Source: Sphagnum compactum
Lineage: Eukaryota; Bryophyta; Sphagnopsida; Sphagnales
Assembly (NCBI GenBank): GCA_965153455.1
Contig: OZ234495.1
Span: forward strand, 22,378,875 to 22,442,874
Direction: 5' to 3'
Length of the DNA: 64,000 nucleotides
The notes under the pieces were generated by a model that was given only the letters and a program-made list of their open reading frames with translations, ran no database searches and was not told where the DNA came from. This document shows, piece by piece, positions 51,401-62,399 of the stretch (within the stretch, counting starts at the first letter, position 1; each line of letters starts with the position of its first letter). Both the position numbers and the translations under genes were made by a program.

Positions 51401-53490
51401 AAAAATGTATCATAGTAATAACAACAACAACAATGTGAAATTATGCATGGGAGGTGTGTTGATCATGTGTATTTTTTCCTTTGGGAGTCAAAAGTGACAA
51501 TTTTGATGATTCAAGGAGACAAAAGCTTCATACAAGTGGAAGAGGTGTTTTTGTGAGGTTTTCATTCATTCCTTATCACATGCACATCCCCTCCACTCTT
51601 CTTTTGCTACATTTTTTGTGTGTTTACCTTCCATTCAAATTCCATTCCTGTCTCCTACCTTGCCTTGGCATAAACAACATAACAATTTGTTGTAATAAAA
51701 TTCAAGTAACTTGTTTTTTTATTATTATTACTATTAATTATTTGTGATAATTTTTGGTGATGGTGCACTAATGGTGGTGCGTACAATAGTAATGCATGTA
51801 TTATAATGGCTCATGATTTAATTAGACGTTTGTCATTTCCTTTTCTTACAAAGTTTTCATGAAGTTTTTCATGAAGTTTTTCATATGTGATTAGATGATT
51901 GTTCATTCTCATCATGCATTCAAACAAAGGCCAATTGAAGTTTATCAAAGCAAAAAGAAAAACTTATATGAATTTTTTGTATGAAGAAAGGTTTTTACAA
52001 TCTAAGGTGTGTTGTTTTTCTTTCTTGTTGATGTCTTCAAGGTACGCTGCTAACATCTAAACCACAATTCAATAGAAAACATAATGGGGGAAACTAGCAA
52101 CTAAAAACAAATTTAGGTTAACCATCCACCGACAACTTGTCGGAAGGACTACCACAAACATGAACTTTCATTCACCATTCTCAATAACCTTAGTTTGAAA
52201 TTGAAACTTTTAAAAATATATATATATATATATGTTTTCATTTTTAGGTTTAAACTTTTTCTGATTTTTTTTAATAATTTAAACTTATTTGATTATATTG
52301 TATTTCATACCCGTTGAAGTACACTTGGAGTTGCATTTGGATTTGCCTTTGTCTCCTTCATTATTTAAATGCTTTCATGTTTTACAGAAACAAATTGTTT
52401 TTGTTTGGGGTTTGTAGTATGTGGGTTTGTCCAGGTATTAATAATGGGGTTTCTTTAAGGTTCAGTGTTGATTGTGGATGTGAATATGATAATTCCTTTG
52501 TTTGTTTTGGATTCAAGGTTATGTTGCACCTCAATGTGATCAATTGTTTTTCTTGGGCTTGAAATTAAAAACTAAGCATTTTTATGTTTCTATTTGTAAA
52601 TTGGGTTAAAATTTTGTTTTCAAGGATTAAGATTTTTGCTATGTGAGCAATTTAGCAATTAGTTAAATTGCTAAACATGAGTTGGGTCTCCAACACCTTA
52701 ATGTTCAAAATAGTTTAACATTTATGGTATGAAGGAATTGATGTTTAATTCTAGCAATGAAAATTTCAGAAAATTGGTATATGGGAGATTTTTCATAATA
52801 TTTTGTATATATATATATATCCCTAAATAATTTACTTTTGCATAATTCCTAAGATAATTACCTCACTTCTTTCTTAATAATTATTTCCTATCTTTATAAT
52901 TATTCCATTCCTTTTCCCTACCCATCAACATGGATATGAAAAGGCAAATTAACATGTGCCTTTTCATGTCCATGATATTTACAATAATTCAAATTAAATT
53001 TGACATTGACATAGATAATGATGAACTTTTGAAAAAATATGAGACCATAAAAATAAGAAAAAAAAAGTTGATTGTCGTTGGTAGTGTGCAACTTTGTGAA
53101 GGCCAAGTACTTTAATATATTACAATTATTTTAAAAGCTTTGAACTTAAAGTTTTAAAAATAAATAAGGGGAGGCAAAATGATTTGATATTTCAAAATTT
53201 TCAAAGATTTATTCTAATTAGTTCACAAGGCACTTGATTTTATTCCTTTCCTTTGCAATCTTTGGTTTAATCATAATTTTGTGCTCCTTATAAAATAATA
53301 TACATATTATTTATATTCCAAGTAATTTAGCCTAAAATGGAATTATACTTTAAATATAAATAAAGATAATGTTGTCAATATCATGGCATTGCCTATTGAC
53401 TTGCATATATCTTATGCCTTTATTATTTCCTGAATTTGTGTTCTGAACTTAATACAAAATCTCCATGTTTTCTTGGGAACATGTTCTTAA
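48424..53490. other. AT-rich intergenic DNA
   Basis: About 5 kb with no recognised gene on either strand. It holds TA runs at about 52214-52236 and 52805-52822 and a CAA run near 51418. Short frames, the longest under 95 codons, show no family features. Confidence 0.6.
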
Positions 53491-53702
53491 GGTGCATTCA
53501 CACTTGGCGTTAGGGACTCTAAGGTTGAGTCTCCTACCATCATGCTAGCCAATTAGGATTTAAACCTAGTTGCCATGAAAATTTTATGTTAAGCTAACAT
53601 TTACTTAACAATTGAGCTATGGCCCATTTAACAGTGGGTGCCACCTAGGATGCCACCTAGATTTTCATTAAACACTGACTTAACATCAAGTGTGAATGCA
53701 CC
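53491..53702. mobile_element. 212-bp inverted-repeat element with internal tRNA-like boxes
   Basis: The ends are inverted repeats of about 24 bp: left GGTGCATTCACACTTGGCGT, right (reverse complement) GGTGCATTCACACTTGATGT. TTAA lies at the left flank and ATTAA at the right, a possible TTAA target duplication. Inside, on the minus strand, is a box A-like TAGCTCAATTGTTAAG (53619-53604) and a box B-like GGTTTAAATCC (53566-53556) separated by 37 nt. It may be a MITE carrying a tRNA-derived sequence, or a SINE nested in a MITE. Confidence 0.7.
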
Positions 53703-54060
53703 ATTAAATTGCTATATTAAAGAGTCTTCTATGCCATGTCAAATAATGTATAGAGAGATAGCAAGAAAACTATGGTGGCATTGAACTACCCTACTTAAGT
53801 ACCTTGGTAGCTTCGACACTAATTATATTATTTTGAGAAATGTTGAAATTCTCCAAAAAAAAATCAAATAATAAAAAGTTGTGAAAGCAAATATTGAATC
53901 TTCAAGAATATTTTACTTATCAAAATGAAAATTTCAAAATTAATTAATGAATTATTCGACAGATATGTGTAAAAAGTTGCCCAAGGTACTATATGGTATG
54001 TGAAATTGTCAAATTTTAATTAATATTTGGTTTCACCTTGGTAACCAATTTTGTAAGAAA

Positions 54061-54200
54061 TAGGTCTCATATATAGGTAGATAGGTAGGAAAATAGGTAA
54101 CAACTAGGTAAATAGGTATATAGTTTATACATAGGTAAGGGCTGTTTTTACTACCTACCTATTAACAAACTACTTGTGGGTTGTTAGTAGGTAGGTAGGG
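54061..54200. repeat. TAGG/AGGTA-rich cluster
   Basis: Dispersed ATAGGTAGGTA words dominate here, including both orientations (CTACCTACCTA near 54151 and GTAGGTAGGTAGG near 54187), followed by a G run. A similar cluster lies near 24330-24450. Confidence 0.6.
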
Positions 54201-54755
54201 GGGGGGGAAAAAAAAACTAAGGGCCACTTAAGATGAGGGTCCAGTATCAAATGAAATAGAGCAATCCTATTGGCTGAGAGCTGTAAATTGGATCCATGGC
54301 CTTTAGATGAGGGTCCAAGACCAAAAAAGTGGCAAATTGAGGCTAAATCATATACATGGCACCATTCTGGAGGGAAAATCAATTTGTTAAGACCCAAAAA
54401 AAAAGAGCTCAAAGGAGAGCTAATGATTTGGAGGACCAAGATGCAAGCTAGGGTCTAAAACAAGGTCCAACTCAAGGATTCAATTTACTTCAAATGAGTC
54501 CAAATTGGTTCCTAGGAAATTTGGACATTGGACCACTGCCCAAAGTGGGCCTAAGATTGCTAAAAGTTTGTGTATTTGTCCAAAATTATCTCTAAGAAAT
54601 CACAAAAGATCAAAAATTTGCCACAAAACAAAAAAAAACACTTATGTGAAGTATTAGAGAGTTTATGCAAGCTGCTATTTAAAAAAACTGCTAATAGAGT
54701 TATCCATAAAGTCACCCTATCTTTGGGCCTGCTTTCACCCCCTATCCTTTCTCTC

Positions 54756-54797
54756 AGATACTACACTTGATCTTAGCCAAAAGGCCGAGAAAGGTAT
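54756..54797 (-). pseudogene. U2 snRNA 5' fragment, retropseudogene
   Basis: The minus strand from 54797 matches the first 42 nt of U2 snRNA, starting ATACCTTTCTCGGCC and running through the branch-site-pairing GTGTAGTA. It stops there; the next bases are not U2. Near-identical 14-bp repeats flank it, CTATCCTTTCTCTC (54742-54755) and CTATCCCTTCTCTC (54798-54811), with 13 of 14 matching. No plant USE or TATA-like element lies upstream at the expected distance, so this is not a functional U2 gene. Confidence 0.88.
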
Positions 54798-54811
54798 CTA
54801 TCCCTTCTCTC

Positions 54812-56500
54812 TGTGGTATCCACAAAGTAAGGAAATTTTATTAAATCTCAGTATGAAATGTTGAAACTCGAAATTTATTGCAAAAGGGCGGAGAGTAATT
54901 ATAGTAGTTTTCAGGTAAAAACAGTGAAAATATATGTAGTAGCAGTGGGCCAAGGCGAATTATCCCCCACCTTGGGATAATGGTAAAAATCACAAAAACC
55001 ATTGAAATGGGTTCTGGGGTTTTTATCATGATCCCAATGTGGAGGTCAAATTCACCCTGGCCGCAGCAGCGGAGGCGCTCAAGAAAAATGGAAAGACAAG
55101 ATGAAACTCAGTTTATCACCAAAATTGCTCGAAAAACTAGTTATTTAGTTTTCTAAAATTTTCATTCCCAGTTAAACGTTTGATGCCCTATTATGCCAAA
55201 ACTGGCCATTGTTGCCCCCATAATCACGTGACTTTATGGATACCTTTAAAGGTTAGGATATCCAGACATGATATGTGCGTGGCTTTTGTTTCATACGCAT
55301 ATATTAGGTTTACGATCATTCTTGGATTGTATAAAATAATATGGATTACAAATTCGTTTGGCGAAGTATGGAATGGAACAAAAGCAACAACATTATCCCA
55401 GTTTCAATATATTTTCTCCGATCACTATTTCATTCCATAGAAAGTATGCTATAAAATACACAAGTACTCCATGTTGACAATTTCAAATATTTAAGCATGT
55501 TTTTAAATGTAATGGTGTATACCTAAATAATATGAGCTAAGCATTAAGCCAACCTTCCAAGATGGCCATGATTTCACCCCCCCCATTTTTGGCTACACTA
55601 ATACTTGACTCCATGGGCATGGGTAGCTATTGGCTTGACAAATTGAACCAATCAATTTTGTTGTTTTTTTTCCCCAATGTCAATGTTGTCAATGTGCCCC
55701 AATTGCAATTGTTTGGTAGAGGTTGATTCATCTCAATTGTCTTCAAAAATGTAATTTTTTTCATAGATTTTTAAAATGTCAATTTTATTTTATTATTTTA
55801 ATTTTTTAAAAAAAATCCAAATTTGCAATATCACCAAATGAAGGAACCCCAAAAAAAAAAAAAAAAAAGAAAGAAAAAACCTTTTCCTATTACACTATTT
55901 CAATGAAACACATGTTGACATATATTAGTAAGACTTCCAAAAAGTAAATATTATTATCACTCTTTGCAACATACTCTATCTTGTTTCAATAATACATTAC
56001 TCATTTTAGCTAATAAATATTTTACCCCCCAAACCCTAAACCTAGTCAAATGGACACACACTTTTTGCTAACACAAATACACACCTAATTAGGTTCCATT
56101 GAATAGATCCTAAAAGACCCAATTTATATTAGATTACATGAATCCCAAATAGTGATTTTATTTTTTTTAAGGGATAAATTTGTCACATTAAGTGAAAAAT
56201 ATATTGGGAATTTTTGGGGCATTTTTTTATAATATAAATTAGACAAATTTTCCCTTCCTTTTTTTTTTTTGGGGAAATATTCACCAATTGTTTGAGATCC
56301 CAATTTTATTTTATTTTATTTTTAAAAACCCTGAGGTTCCTAAAAGACCTAACTTGATTATATTTAATTCATCCCAAAAGAGCTAATTAGATTAAATTAA
56401 ATGGATCCCAAAACAATGGGCTTTTTTCTGACAAATTTTGTCTCTTTTCCCAAAAAAATAAAATAAAAAACCCTAAGATTCCCCAAAAAGAAAACCTAAT
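54812..56500. other. AT-rich intergenic DNA
   Basis: No gene recognised. Includes a poly(A) run at about 55850-55868 and several CCCTAAA-type words near 56031. It leads into the promoter region of the downstream gene. Confidence 0.55.
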
Positions 56501-56569
56501 TAGGGTAACTTGAGTTGCTCCCCCACATCCTCTACCCACCCCCCCCCCAAACCACTAACACCCTTTTCC

Positions 56570-56916
56570 CCAAACGCACCCACCTTGTGCGCGGGAATAG
56601 GTACGTCGCGCACACGAACTGCGAGGCGCAAAACCAGCTTCCTCTTCTTGCGCAACGCGCACTTCCTCCTCCTCTCCTTCTCGTCGTCCAGAATGCTTCT
56701 CTTCCTCGCTTAGGAAGTTTTGGATCCTCAGACTCTCCCTAGAATTCTTCTCTTTTTTTTTCCTTTTTTTTAAAAAAAAATTTTGGATTTCTTTTTCTTC
56801 CTTTTTTGGCTCTGTTCTTGAGTGGTTTCTTCTATTTTTCGTTTCGCAACGCTTCCTTGTTTGTCTTCGGAGCGCGCACGTCCGCCATCGTTCTGCTCGG
56901 CTGGTGTTTTGTCCTG
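56570..56916 (+). promoter_or_regulatory. likely promoter and 5' UTR exon of the 58.7-kb gene
   Basis: Composition changes abruptly here from AT-rich to GC/CT-rich, with CGCGCAC words, as at many plant transcription starts. A strong donor, GTCCTG|GTGAGT, ends at 56916. An acceptor, CACACAAACAG, ends at 58677 just before the ATG at 58682. A 5' UTR intron of about 1.76 kb is therefore plausible but unproven. Confidence 0.4.
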
Positions 56917-58681
56917 GTGAGTTTCCTCCTGTTCCCCGCCCTAAGGGGGAGGAAAAAGAGAGAATAATGTGTATATGTTGGCTTTTCTTCTTCGGATTTT
57001 GGAAGTTTTGTCCAAGGCGAGTGTTTTGTTTTCTGTGAGGTGCTTCGCAGTTCTGCTTTTGGTGGAGGACTTGGTGAAAAACAGGAGATACAGACAGAGA
57101 CAGTTTCTTTTTTTTTGTCTTCGTGTTTTTTTTTTTGCCGGTTTCTTGTTGCTCTTCGAGGTGATTCTCCACTGCTTTGTGGTTGCTTTTCTGGTTTCTT
57201 TTGTGGCTGTAATTCGGCTTCTTCTTCTTTGCACTGTTGTTTCGGGGGGCCGATTGTTTACGCCAAGTCTATGAAGGTATCTTAAGTGCAGCGACGGAAA
57301 TTTACCTCTTCTGCTTGCAGAAACTCCGATTGAGATGATGATTTTCTCAGCTGTAGAAGGAGTCATTTGGATGAGGTATAAGGGATGGCTGCTTCCTGAA
57401 GTAACTCTCTGCCTGAATTCTTTCTTTATTGTGGATTTTGGGATAGTTAATGACATCCCTAGGCTCCAAACCTGCAGCAATTTTCGTTTGGAAAAAAAAG
57501 CAGATTTTCCATCTTTGGTGTAAGTGTCATGATTTGGAAGAAAGTAGCTTTGCCACCTTTGGCTTGAGTATCATGATGCCTTAGAGTATTGAGGGATAAG
57601 GAAGAGCAGAAGATTGCCATGCCTAATAAGCTATGGTGCATATGCTATCAGTTTTGTTATTGTTGATAGTGGGAGCTTTTCTCCTCCTGAGGCACTGCCA
57701 GGCTATTTGGTCTCTTTGTCATTGCTCCATTGACAAAGTTTGGCAATTTCAGTTGTAGCTGGGAGTTTACAGATGCTTGCAGTGATGTATCACAACTAGC
57801 AATTTCACATGGTGTTTCAACATGTGATTCTTTGTTGTAGCCAAGTCTTCTACCACCAAAGTCTTCCTTCTCTTTTAGGTTTAATTAGGGTATTGGATTT
57901 CAGCAGGTTGCTTGCTTGTGGCCCTGTATGGAGAAACTTCATGAAAAACATACAGTTGGTGCTCATCCCTTATGAAACATATACAGTTGGTGCTCCTCCC
58001 TTGTAGTCTGGTTTTGCAAGGATAAGAGTCGAGTATTCTTTGGGTTCTAGCAAGCAAGTGTCCTGATGTTCCTGATTAGAGGAGCACTTGCAGGGGCAGA
58101 TAGGCCAGGGATGTGTACTTGAGCACTTCTTCTTTTTTGTGCTCACATGTGAAGTTGGGTATGGGTTTAAATACTGCTGCTATATGTGAAAGGGTTTTTG
58201 TGTAAGCCGGTAATAGGTCTGGTTTGTAGATATGTAGTGGCAAATGTGTATTTCGAGTGCCAGCTGACATCATGACTGAGTCTTGCTGTTGCTTTTGGAG
58301 ATGTGGCAGAAACTCAGAGTGGAGATTTCTATTTAATTATTTCCCCCTTGGTTTTGAGCAGATTATTAAGCACTAGTCTACACCCTTTGTTGGGAACTGG
58401 TGAATTCAGTGGGGAGTAATGGCAGCTAGTTGCTGCCATTCATGATGTAGGTGATGGTCTGATACTTTGTGAGTGACACTTGCAATGTTATGGCTGGACT
58501 CATTCTGGTCATGTTTATTTGGATTTGGCCAGTGCTGACACAATGGTTACTGTCAAAGTGTTTTCATGGAGTTTTGTCTGCAATCTCATTGATATTTGTA
58601 AGTGAGGACCACTCAGCTGATGACTGAAATGTGGACTATCTTCATTGAATGTGCAAGTGAGTTGGACACACAAACAGGACA

Positions 58682-60706
58682 ATGGGTCCAAAGGCATATG
58701 CTACAAACAAGGCTTTGGATGGAGCAAAGGAGCTTTCATGGATGGACCGCATGTGTCTCAAGATAGAGACGTATTGTGAGCTAGGGGAACCTGGCCGTGG
58801 ACCAACCCTACTCATGCAGGTATGTCAGTTCAGAGGCTGTTGATATCCCTTGCATGCTGTTGAAGTAGTGTTATCGTATTTGAAATGAGGCATGCAGCAT
58901 ATGTATCTGTAATCTGTGCACCTTCAGACCTTCAGATCCTTTTAATGCAGAGTGGGAGGAGGTAGTACTCTAGGGTCAAGTGAGGATTGTAGCACATCTT
59001 CATTTTGCCTTAAATTGACCTCAGGGTTTGATGAGCAACCCAACACCTTTGGATCCCCAACCTTTCCTCAGAACAGTTTTACATGTTTTTCCTTCTGGTC
59101 TCATGTGCAGGAAATGGAAATGCAACTAAACTCATTAGGTTCTGGCTTGCGAAAGCTTGCAAGTGAAGCTAATGATTTTGTGCAAGAGCTGCTGACACCA
59201 CCAACCTTGAGTGACAGTGATGAAACTGGTGAGAAAGGAGTAAACTTGAAGAAGCAGGCCAATGTCAGATTTTTGCCTGGTCAGAAGAAGGATATCATGC
59301 AGTCAACTGCAGTCCCTCTCAATTTTGTTGATGAAGCCTGCATCGAGATTTCTGCTAATGGTAGGATGGTGTTCTGCTCCAGTTGGATTCAGGTGTTTTT
59401 CAGGTTGAGTTCTTCAAATTTGCATCAGTCTTGTGCTTATATTCTGAAGGATCACCATTAGATACCATTTGAGCCTTGTGGCAGACCAGTCAATGGTCCT
59501 GGATTTCAGCTTATTTAGTATTGGCATTGTCTTCTGAGATGCAGGTGTTTTTTCGGGTTTAGTTTAGAAGTTTGCATCAATCTTGTGGTCATGTTCTGAA
59601 GGATCACCATTAGTTACCATTTGTATGTTGTAGATGAGTCTGTGGTCCTGGATTTGACATTTTTAGTGTTGGGGTTGTCCTTTGAGAACCAGCTGATCAA
59701 TATCACTTGACACTTGGCTTTTGGGAAAGAATACACTTTCTAGGACCAGGGGTGTAGATTTTTGGTGTGCAGATCAGCTGATCAATTCAGACAGTTGCTG
59801 GTGCTATCTTTGTTGATGGGATGTTCTCTAGTCAAAGAGAGTCTACTTATGTGGGAAACACCCACCCTGAAGCAAGTTTTCTGCAATTGCGACCATAAAC
59901 AGCAGAAGGAACCTCATTAGTAGAATCTACATGCAGTGTAAGAACTAAGCTACCTTGTGTCTGCAGCTGAGAGCTGTCATTCAGGTATATTGGACTTTGC
60001 AAGAGTGGAGGAGCCATCCTCCCTGCACTCAGAAGGATCTTTTGAGGCAACATGGGATTGGCCCCAGGAAGCATTTGAGGTTTCTCAAGAAGCTGAGACT
60101 GAACGACGGCATCTAGAGGACATGGGACAAGCCAGCTGCTCATCAGTAGAGCTTCCTGAGGTTGCACCGGAGGCTTTTGGAAGTGTTGAGGTTTGCAAAT
60201 TTCTATATCCTGAATCTGTTTTGGGAAAGAGTTGCTGGCACAGCCTCTGCCTTGATAGCACAGCATATGGACTTATGAAGAGCATTGATTCTTCTTGAAT
60301 GCAACTGCAGTTATCAGTGTTAGGACTTCATGAAGCAGGCAACTGCATTAAGGCATGCATCTTGGCTATGATAGTGATGAAGATGATGGGGATACTGTAA
60401 TAACAGTTACAGTCTATCCATGATAGTTTGTGATTTGAGAAAATTGACATTTAGGCATAATAACCCTTGTCAATGAAATTGCTACAGGACGAGTCCCTGA
60501 TGGATGGTGAAGGGATCCAAACTCCAAATGAGATGGTGGAAGGTGGGGAGCAATCAGCAATGGGTTTGAGTGAAACAGAAGAGCAAAATGAACTCAGCCA
60601 GATGACAATGTCATCATCTTTTTTGGATGGTTGGGAGGGAAGTGATATCATTGTTTGTGAGGAGACTATTGAGTCAGATAGCTGGCATGATTGGGAGCTC
60701 TTGTAG
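58682..60706 (+). CDS. plant protein of unknown function, four coding exons
   Basis: I do not recognise the family. Exons 58682-58819, 59111-59360, 59967-60190 and 60488-60706 have GT-AG borders and matching phases (0, 1, 0) and give 276 aa. The first exon is basic with MGPKAYATNKALDGAKELSW and MDRMCLKIETYCEL. The second begins EMEMQLNSLGSGLRKLASEA, a helical stretch that could form a coiled coil, followed by ELLTPPTLSDSDETG. The remaining exons are very acidic, rich in Glu, Ser and aromatic/hydrophobic clusters (TWDWPQEAFEVSQEAE, SSSFLDGWEGSDIIVCEETI), ending SDSWHDWELL. No signal peptide or membrane segment is visible. The acidic, tryptophan-containing C-terminus resembles short linear interaction motifs; a function cannot be named. 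No neighbour suggests a role. Confidence 0.8.
59391..59657. repeat. tandem duplication in intron 2 of the unknown gene
   Basis: Copies at about 59391-59509 and 59542-59657 share CAGGTGTTTTT, TTTGCATCA-TCTTGTG, TTCTGAAGGATCACCATTAG and GGTCCTGGATTT. The first copy starts just after the exon 2 donor. Confidence 0.8.
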
Positions 60707-61852
60707 AAATGCCTTTCTCCACCTTGCAAGAGGTAAAGTGCCAGTGGAAGCCTGGTGGCCAGTCATTGCTGGAAATAAGTGTTTATACAACATGGCTGGA
60801 ACAAAGTATATACTGTGCAGACATGCCACGGTCTCCTTTATCCTCACATTTAGATCTGTAGATGGGTTAGTACCTTTGTAAGAGAAAAAGAGTGACCATG
60901 TTGCTGTGGCTTTGGCCTGAGGATCCTTTCTGGAGTTTCTCCATGAATTCAGTGATCTACCATGTGTCAGGTGATGACTCTCACCAGGTTTGATCTCAAC
61001 TTCAAAGGATCTATTTAAATAATGCATCTATAAAACTGGTCATTGGCCTCTCCAGGGTGTTGTTGCTCATCTTCCCTACATGTGTGCTTTCCCACCAGGC
61101 ACTGTGTTTTTGGTTAGTCCCATTTCTTCAGTTGCTTGTGCAAAAGTTCCCTGCTGTCACTGTGGTAGCTTTTCAATTTGAAGTAGAAGATGCACTTATT
61201 CGTCTAGTGTGCAATTTTTTATTCACCTGCAGTTGAGATCCTTTTTTTAATAAGTTATTCATGTTCTTCATACTCGGCCTGGAAGCATCTTGTGATCGTC
61301 ATTCCAAGTCTTGTAATTTGTGTTACTCCTGTCGAGTTCACGAGCAGTTCCTTCTCACACCATCCTTGGTTGGTGATATTCACTTGAAAGTGAGCCATTG
61401 AGGGATCTCCACAGAACCTGATTTCATGAAACCATGTTTCAACAACTGTGCCACAGACTAACTAGACTGTTCTTAGCAATGATGAGGATCAACTAAAACC
61501 GGCCATCATAAGCAGCAGGAAGAGATGCTTCGGAAGCACATTAGGCAGGTAGGCAAGTAACATGCTCCATGTCTGGAGTGACACAAATGTGAGATCACAA
61601 TCTTGTAACTCAAATGAAAGCAATATTGACTGAATTCCAGTCTGGTTTACCCTCCAGAATATTTGCAAGTCTGCCATTCCTTCTCACTGCAAGGAGGACC
61701 TATCTGAGCTCAGCAACACTAGTTAGTGTGTTGATGATGCGATTATATAGGGTACCTATCTGGATGTGCATCAGGTGTTCCTATGATGACAGTGAAGCTG
61801 TAGCAGTTCACTTCTTGTCTTCATTGATCAGTTTCCTCATCAGTTGTTTGGA
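60707..61852. other. 3' flank of the unknown gene
   Basis: Mixed-composition DNA that should include the 3' UTR; no other gene recognised. Confidence 0.5.
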
Positions 61853-62216
61853 TCAATCCTCTCGGTGCAGGCTTAAGCTTTAGGGCCTTTGCTGCTTACA
61901 TTGGGTGGTGATATTTGCAGATTTAGAATTGAACCTGTTCTAGATGATGAGTAGTGTTTCTGTAGAATCTCAGATTGAAGGCTGCATATGATCAAGGACA
62001 GACATGACTGCATCGGCATTTGTAGCCTCTATTTGTGATGCTCTCAACTGCAGGTCTTGTGATCGATCTTGGCTGAAGCTTTCGTTAGGGGCTTACTGCT
62101 TTTATTGCTTGGCGTTAATTATTTCTGAATTTAGAATTGAACCTGTTGTAGATGATGAGTATTCCTGTAGAGTTTTGAGATTGAATGCCACATACGATCA
62201 GGGACATACATGGACT
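61853..62216. repeat. direct repeat pair of about 160 bp
   Basis: Copies at about 61853-62012 and 62062-62216 share TTTAGAATTGAACCTGTT, TAGATGATGAGTA, a GAGATTGAA block and ATGATCA/ACGATCA-GGACA, ending near ATGACTG/TGGACTG. They lie about 1.2 kb after the stop codon of the unknown gene. Confidence 0.75.
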
Positions 62217-62399
62217 GTTTCCTCCCTCAATACTGTTTTCATGGTTCTTCCTTGTTAGGTTCTTTTATTGTTCTGTTCAGCTAGCCTCTGATAAAATGCT
62301 GAAAATTCTGAGATTCAGTGGAGCTTTGATTGAGGATGGAGTGACAAAGTATGAGGATGGTGCAAGGAATTCAGCACACACAACCCAGAGACACTCCTA

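Noticed and set aside
54755-54797. Functional U2 snRNA gene
   Set aside because: Only the first 42 nt are present and no upstream sequence element or TATA box is seen at the expected spacing.
56555-57172. 205-codon open frame on the minus strand
   Set aside because: Antisense to a CT/GT-rich region that looks like a plus-strand 5' UTR and intron; the product is Lys/Glu/Arg-rich low complexity without conserved blocks.
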